Below are positions 61,562-64,000 of a DNA stretch of 64,000 nt, one piece after another. The stretch is from the NCBI GenBank assembly GCA_946498245.1, contig CAMMNN010000011.1, positions 22,638 to 86,637 of the forward strand. Direction: 5' to 3'. Made by a program: the position numbers and the translations under genes. How positions within the stretch are numbered: position 1 is the stretch's first letter; each line of letters opens with the position of its first letter. The DNA comes from an uncultured Clostridium sp. Its GTDB lineage: Bacteria > Bacillota > Clostridia > Lachnospirales > Lachnospiraceae. The notes under the pieces are model-generated. The model ran no database searches, was not told where the DNA came from, and saw only the letters and a list, made by a program, of their open reading frames with translations.

Positions 61562-62596
61562 ATGGTTAAGGAAAAACCGGAAGACGTACTGATACTGGCA
61601 ATAGAGAGCTCTTGTGATGAGACTGCGGCAGCAGTAGTAAAAAACGGGAGACAGGTGCTGTCCAATGTGATTTCATCTCAGATTGCCCTTCACACTCTGT
61701 ACGGCGGAGTAGTACCGGAATTGGCCTCCAGGAAGCATATACAGAAAATCAATCAGGTCATAGAAGCGGCGCTGGAAGAGGCCGGAGTAACCTTAGAAGA
61801 AATTGACGCCATTGGCGTTACCTACGGACCAGGGCTGGTAGGGGCTCTTTTAGTGGGCGTTGCAGAGGCAAAGGCCATTGCTTATGCGGCAAAGAAGCCT
61901 CTTATTGGCGTTCACCATATTGAAGGCCACGTTTCGGCAAATTTTATTGAGCATCCGGATTTGGAACCGCCATTTGTATGCCTCATTGTATCCGGAGGAC
62001 ACACCCACCTGGTAATTGTAAAAAATTACGGGGAGTTTGAAATTCTTGGAAGGACCAGGGACGACGCCGCCGGAGAGGCATTTGATAAGGTGGCCCGCGC
62101 TGTGGGCTTAGGGTATCCCGGAGGCCCGAAAGTAGATAAGGCGGCCAAAGAGGGCAATCCCCATGCGATAGAGTTCCCCAGAGCGAAAATAGAGGGCTGT
62201 CCCTACGATTTTAGCTTCAGCGGTTTAAAATCAGCGGTTTTGAACCACATTAATCATGCAAAAATGATGGGAGAAGAAATTAACGTACCGGATTTGGCGG
62301 CATCTTTCCAGAATGCCGTTGTAGAATCCCTTGTTTCCAGGGCCATTATGGCGGCAAAGGAATACGGGTACCCGAAGCTGGCCATTGCAGGAGGCGTAGC
62401 GTCTAATTCCGCCTTGCGGGCTGCAATGCAGGAAGCTTGCCAGAGAGAGGGGCTTGCTTTTTATTATCCGTCTCCTGTGTTCTGCACAGATAATGCGGCT
62501 ATGATAGGAGCAGCGGCATACTATGAATATAAGAAAGGAACCAGACACGGCTGGGATCTAAACGCGGTCCCCAACTTGAAACTGGGAGAAAGATAA
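61562..62596 (+). CDS. tsaD: tRNA t6A transferase TsaD
   Basis: 344 residues from ATG 61562 (GAGAGG 10 bases before; a GTG frame from 61514 is unsupported). [19 protein letters not shown], the metal-binding [13 protein letters not shown] histidines, [30 protein letters not shown] and [16 protein letters not shown] mark the ASKHA core. Catalyses threonylcarbamoyl transfer with TsaB/E. Separated from tsaE-tsaB-rimI by 4 kb holding the zinc protein, the acetylation pair and rnz. Confidence 0.95.
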   Translation: MVKEKPEDVLILAIESSCDETAAAVVKNGRQVLSNVISSQIALHTLYGGVVPELASRKHIQKINQVIEAALEEAGVTLEEIDAIGVTYGPGLVGALLVGVAEAKAIAYAAKKPLIGVHHIEGHVSANFIEHPDLEPPFVCLIVSGGHTHLVIVKNYGEFEILGRTRDDAAGEAFDKVARAVGLGYPGGPKVDKAAKEGNPHAIEFPRAKIEGCPYDFSFSGLKSAVLNHINHAKMMGEEINVPDLAASFQNAVVESLVSRAIMAAKEYGYPKLAIAGGVASNSALRAAMQEACQREGLAFYYPSPVFCTDNAAMIGAAAYYEYKKGTRHGWDLNAVPNLKLGER

Positions 62597-62660
62597 CAAA
62601 TGCGCCCGATAGATTGTAATGTATGGGAGATACGAATGTTTGCAGGGCACATGAAGACTT
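62597..62660. repeat. Palindromic 64-base repeat, copy 1
   Basis: Starts CAAATGCGCCCGATAG one base after the tsaD stop; ends CATGAAGACTT. Differs from copy 2 at about three positions. Ends ATGCGCCC / GGGCACAT form an imperfect inverted repeat around a GTATGGGAGATAC hairpin. Confidence 0.85.
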
Positions 62661-62705
62661 ACAATAGCCGGCCGCCGCTGGCAAGCGGCATGGATTCAGG
62701 GATGT

Positions 62706-62769
62706 CAAATGCGCCCGATAGATTGTAATGTATGGGAGATACAGATATTTGCAGGGCGCATGAAGACTT
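62706..62769. repeat. Palindromic 64-base repeat, copy 2
   Basis: Same unit as 62597-62660, here with perfect 8-base ends ATGCGCCC (62709-62716) and GGGCGCAT (62754-62761). Direct orientation to copy 1, separated by 45 bases. Only two copies in this window. Confidence 0.85.
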
Positions 62770-62794
62770 GGAAAGGGAATGAGGAGCAAAGAGT

Positions 62795-63493
62795 ATGGTT
62801 ACAGCTATTGTCTTGGCCGCCGGACAGGGCCGCCGGATGCAGAGCACGGTTCAGAAGCAGTTTTTACTATTAAAAGGAAGGCCTCTCATTGCCCATACCC
62901 TGGAAGCCTTTCAGAAAAGTGCTGTGGATGAGGTGATCCTGGTAACGGGGGAAGAGGAAATCCCATATTGTCGGAATGAGATTGTAGAGGAATATGGCTT
63001 TTCTAAAGTAAAAGCCGTAATTGCCGGAGGCAGAGAACGGTACCATTCCGTCTATGAAGGACTGAAAGCAGCGGAGGGCTGCAGTGAGGTCCTAATTCAT
63101 GACGGTGCCAGACCCCTGGTGACTCCCCAAATAATTGACGACGCAGCGGCGGGGGCCCGACTATACGGTGCCTGCGTCATAGGGATGCCTGTAAAAGACA
63201 CGATTAAACTTTCCGATGCCGATGGCTTTGTGGCGGATACTCCCAAACGCCATCTAGTGTGGCAGATACAGACTCCTCAGGCTTTTTGCTATGCCTGGAT
63301 TCGTCAGGCATATGACAAGCTGTTTTCAAAAGAGGAGTACCAGAAAAACATCACTGATGACGCTATGGTGCTGGAAACTATGACTAACCGCAGAATCCGG
63401 CTGATAGAGGGAAGCTATTCCAATATAAAAGTAACGACCCCGGAAGATATGATTATTGCAGAAGCGCTTTTGGCGCTAGGGACGATGCACTGA
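62795..63493 (+). CDS. ispD: 2-C-methyl-D-erythritol 4-phosphate cytidylyltransferase
   Basis: 232 residues. TAIVLAAGQGRRMQ and QKQFLLLKGRPLIAHTL are the CTP-binding start (with the conserved Lys); IHDGARPLVTPQIID, VIGMPVKDTIK, QTPQAFCYAWIR and NIKVTTPEDMIIAEALL complete the family. Third step of the MEP isoprenoid pathway; could supply precursor for undecaprenyl phosphate. GGGAATGAGGAGC precedes ATG. Confidence 0.95.
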   Translation: MVTAIVLAAGQGRRMQSTVQKQFLLLKGRPLIAHTLEAFQKSAVDEVILVTGEEEIPYCRNEIVEEYGFSKVKAVIAGGRERYHSVYEGLKAAEGCSEVLIHDGARPLVTPQIIDDAAAGARLYGACVIGMPVKDTIKLSDADGFVADTPKRHLVWQIQTPQAFCYAWIRQAYDKLFSKEEYQKNITDDAMVLETMTNRRIRLIEGSYSNIKVTTPEDMIIAEALLALGTMH

Positions 63494-63503
63494 AATGCGG
63501 GAA

Positions 63504-63605
63504 AGTTCAGCCATATCATTCATCATTTGACGGATTTCCTATATTGATTAATGAGAAGGGGGAAAGCCGTCAAATGATTCATGAAGGGCGTCCGCCCTAT
63601 AGCCT
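63504..63605. repeat. AGTTCAGCC palindromic element, copy B
   Basis: About 100 bases: AGTTCAGCCATATC, stem ATCATTTGACGG (63522-63533) with CCGTCAAATGAT (63567-63578), then GGGCGTCCGCCCTATAGCC. Nearly identical to 63659-63776. Non-coding; folds as a long hairpin. Lies just downstream of ispD. Confidence 0.85.
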
Positions 63606-63658
63606 TATACGAAAAAACACTGCATTGTGAGCAAGCTCCCATGGAGTACTTTGGTAAC

Positions 63659-63776
63659 AGTTCAGCCATATCATTCATCATTTGACGGGTTCTACCATAT
63701 TGATTAATGAGAAAGTGGGAAGGCCGTCAAATGATTCATGAAGGGCGTCCGCCGTATAGGGCTGCATGGCTGAACT
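63659..63776. repeat. AGTTCAGCC palindromic element, copy C with terminal inverted repeat
   Basis: Begins AGTTCAGCCATATC and ends with the reverse complement of AGTTCAGCC (GGCTGAACT, 63768-63776), giving terminal inverted repeats about 118 bases apart, with the same ATCATTTGACGG stem inside. MITE- or REP-like. Confidence 0.85.
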
Positions 63777-63802
63777 GATTAACAAAAAATTGAAAAAAAC
63801 TG

Positions 63803-63934
63803 TTGACAAATAGAGACAAGAATGGTAATATATCCAAGTCGCTTGTCGAGAGGCCTACAAAATAAGAGCCACTCAAAAAACTTCGAAAGAAAAAGAAAAA
63901 AGTACTTGACAAACGCGAAACGGTCTGATAAAAT
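63803..63934 (+). promoter_or_regulatory. Two strong sigma-A promoters ahead of tRNA-Ser
   Basis: Promoter 1: TTGACA (63803-63808), 17 bases, TAATAT (63826-63831). Promoter 2: TTGACA (63906-63911), 17 bases, TAAAAT (63929-63934). The second starts about 14 bases ahead of the tRNA. The span between them holds no gene. Confidence 0.85.
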
Positions 63935-63948
63935 AGACGAGCACGTTT

Positions 63949-64000
63949 GGAGAGATATCGAAGTGGTCATAACGAGGCGGTCTTGAAAACCGTTTGTCCG
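63949..64000 (+). tRNA. tRNA-Ser(UGA), 3' truncated by window edge
   Basis: GGAGAGATATCGAAGTGGTC is the acceptor and D-arm of a serine tRNA; the anticodon stem GCGGT/ACCGT encloses loop CTTGAAA, anticodon TGA. The variable arm begins at the window end. Confidence 0.93.

Noticed and set aside
62597..62769. CRISPR array
   Set aside because: Only two 64-base copies with a 45-base gap, internal hairpins and no cas genes.

Overview
The window looks like a chromosomal piece of a low-to-mid GC, spore-forming Clostridia bacterium, most likely Lachnospiraceae. The basis is gene content: the SCIFF ranthipeptide precursor with its radical SAM maturase next to a fused secDF, a stand-alone Spo0A effector domain, a TIGR04086 membrane protein, a Csp-like S8 protease, long-form HPF, and AGGAGG-type ribosome binding sites throughout. 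Nearly all genes are intact and tightly packed; the first and last features are cut by the window edges.

Region 1 (1-11.2 kb) is the downstream half of a contractile injection system (phage-tail-like, eCIS type) operon. It holds baseplate J (5' truncated), a tail protein I/wedge protein, an unrecognised protein with a C-terminal Ig-like region, a membrane-anchored MORN-repeat protein, a DUF4255 (Pvc16-like) tube/cap protein, a PAAR-like DUF4280 tip, a four-TM HAMP protein with a degenerate class III cyclase domain, and an AAA+ ATPase. Neighbours overlap or nearly touch. A convergent gene encodes a Spo0A C-terminal DNA-binding domain with no receiver. Sheath, tube and remaining baseplate genes would lie to the left.

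Region 2 (11.5-14.2 kb) has a sparse regulatory-looking gap, two small coiled-coil/zinc-ribbon proteins and a secreted protein made of cell-wall-binding repeats. Region 3 (14.4-27.4 kb) is a surface-glycan operon: a TPP enzyme, two SDR epimerase/reductases and a sugar C-methyltransferase (together suggesting a branched-chain sugar), three glycosyltransferases, the initiating polyprenyl glycosyl-1-phosphate transferase, and an LCP ligase with very long tails. It ends at a strong terminator.

Region 4 (27.5-35.1 kb) holds envelope and protein-quality-control genes: an HtrA protease, a ClpX-like unfoldase with altered substrate-contact loops, a Csp-like S8 protease, a signal peptidase II-like protein, a CNNM/CorC protein and a TIGR04086 protein. 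Region 5 (35.2-40.6 kb) is the SCIFF peptide, its maturase, secDF, tgt and yajC. Region 6 (40.7-44.5 kb) contains a PLP aminotransferase, a HAD phosphatase, an orphan protein with a possible CNF/CheD-type deamidase motif, and HPF.

Region 7 (44.5-64 kb) is mostly housekeeping: a gap with two tandem pairs of DnaA boxes, secA, prfB (programmed +1 frameshift with UAA rather than UGA at the shift site), ACT-hom-lysC, a DUF2752 and a DUF4190 membrane protein, tex, a YcxB-like protein, tsaE-tsaB-rimI, a small zinc protein, an MBOAT/AlgX-like O-acetylation pair, an RNase Z-like protein, tsaD and ispD, ending at a tRNA-Ser(UGA). Two families of short palindromic repeats lie between tsaD and ispD and downstream of ispD. 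The most interesting candidates for new biology are the membrane-wired injection system with its putative Spo0A-like regulator, and the orphan deamidase-like protein.
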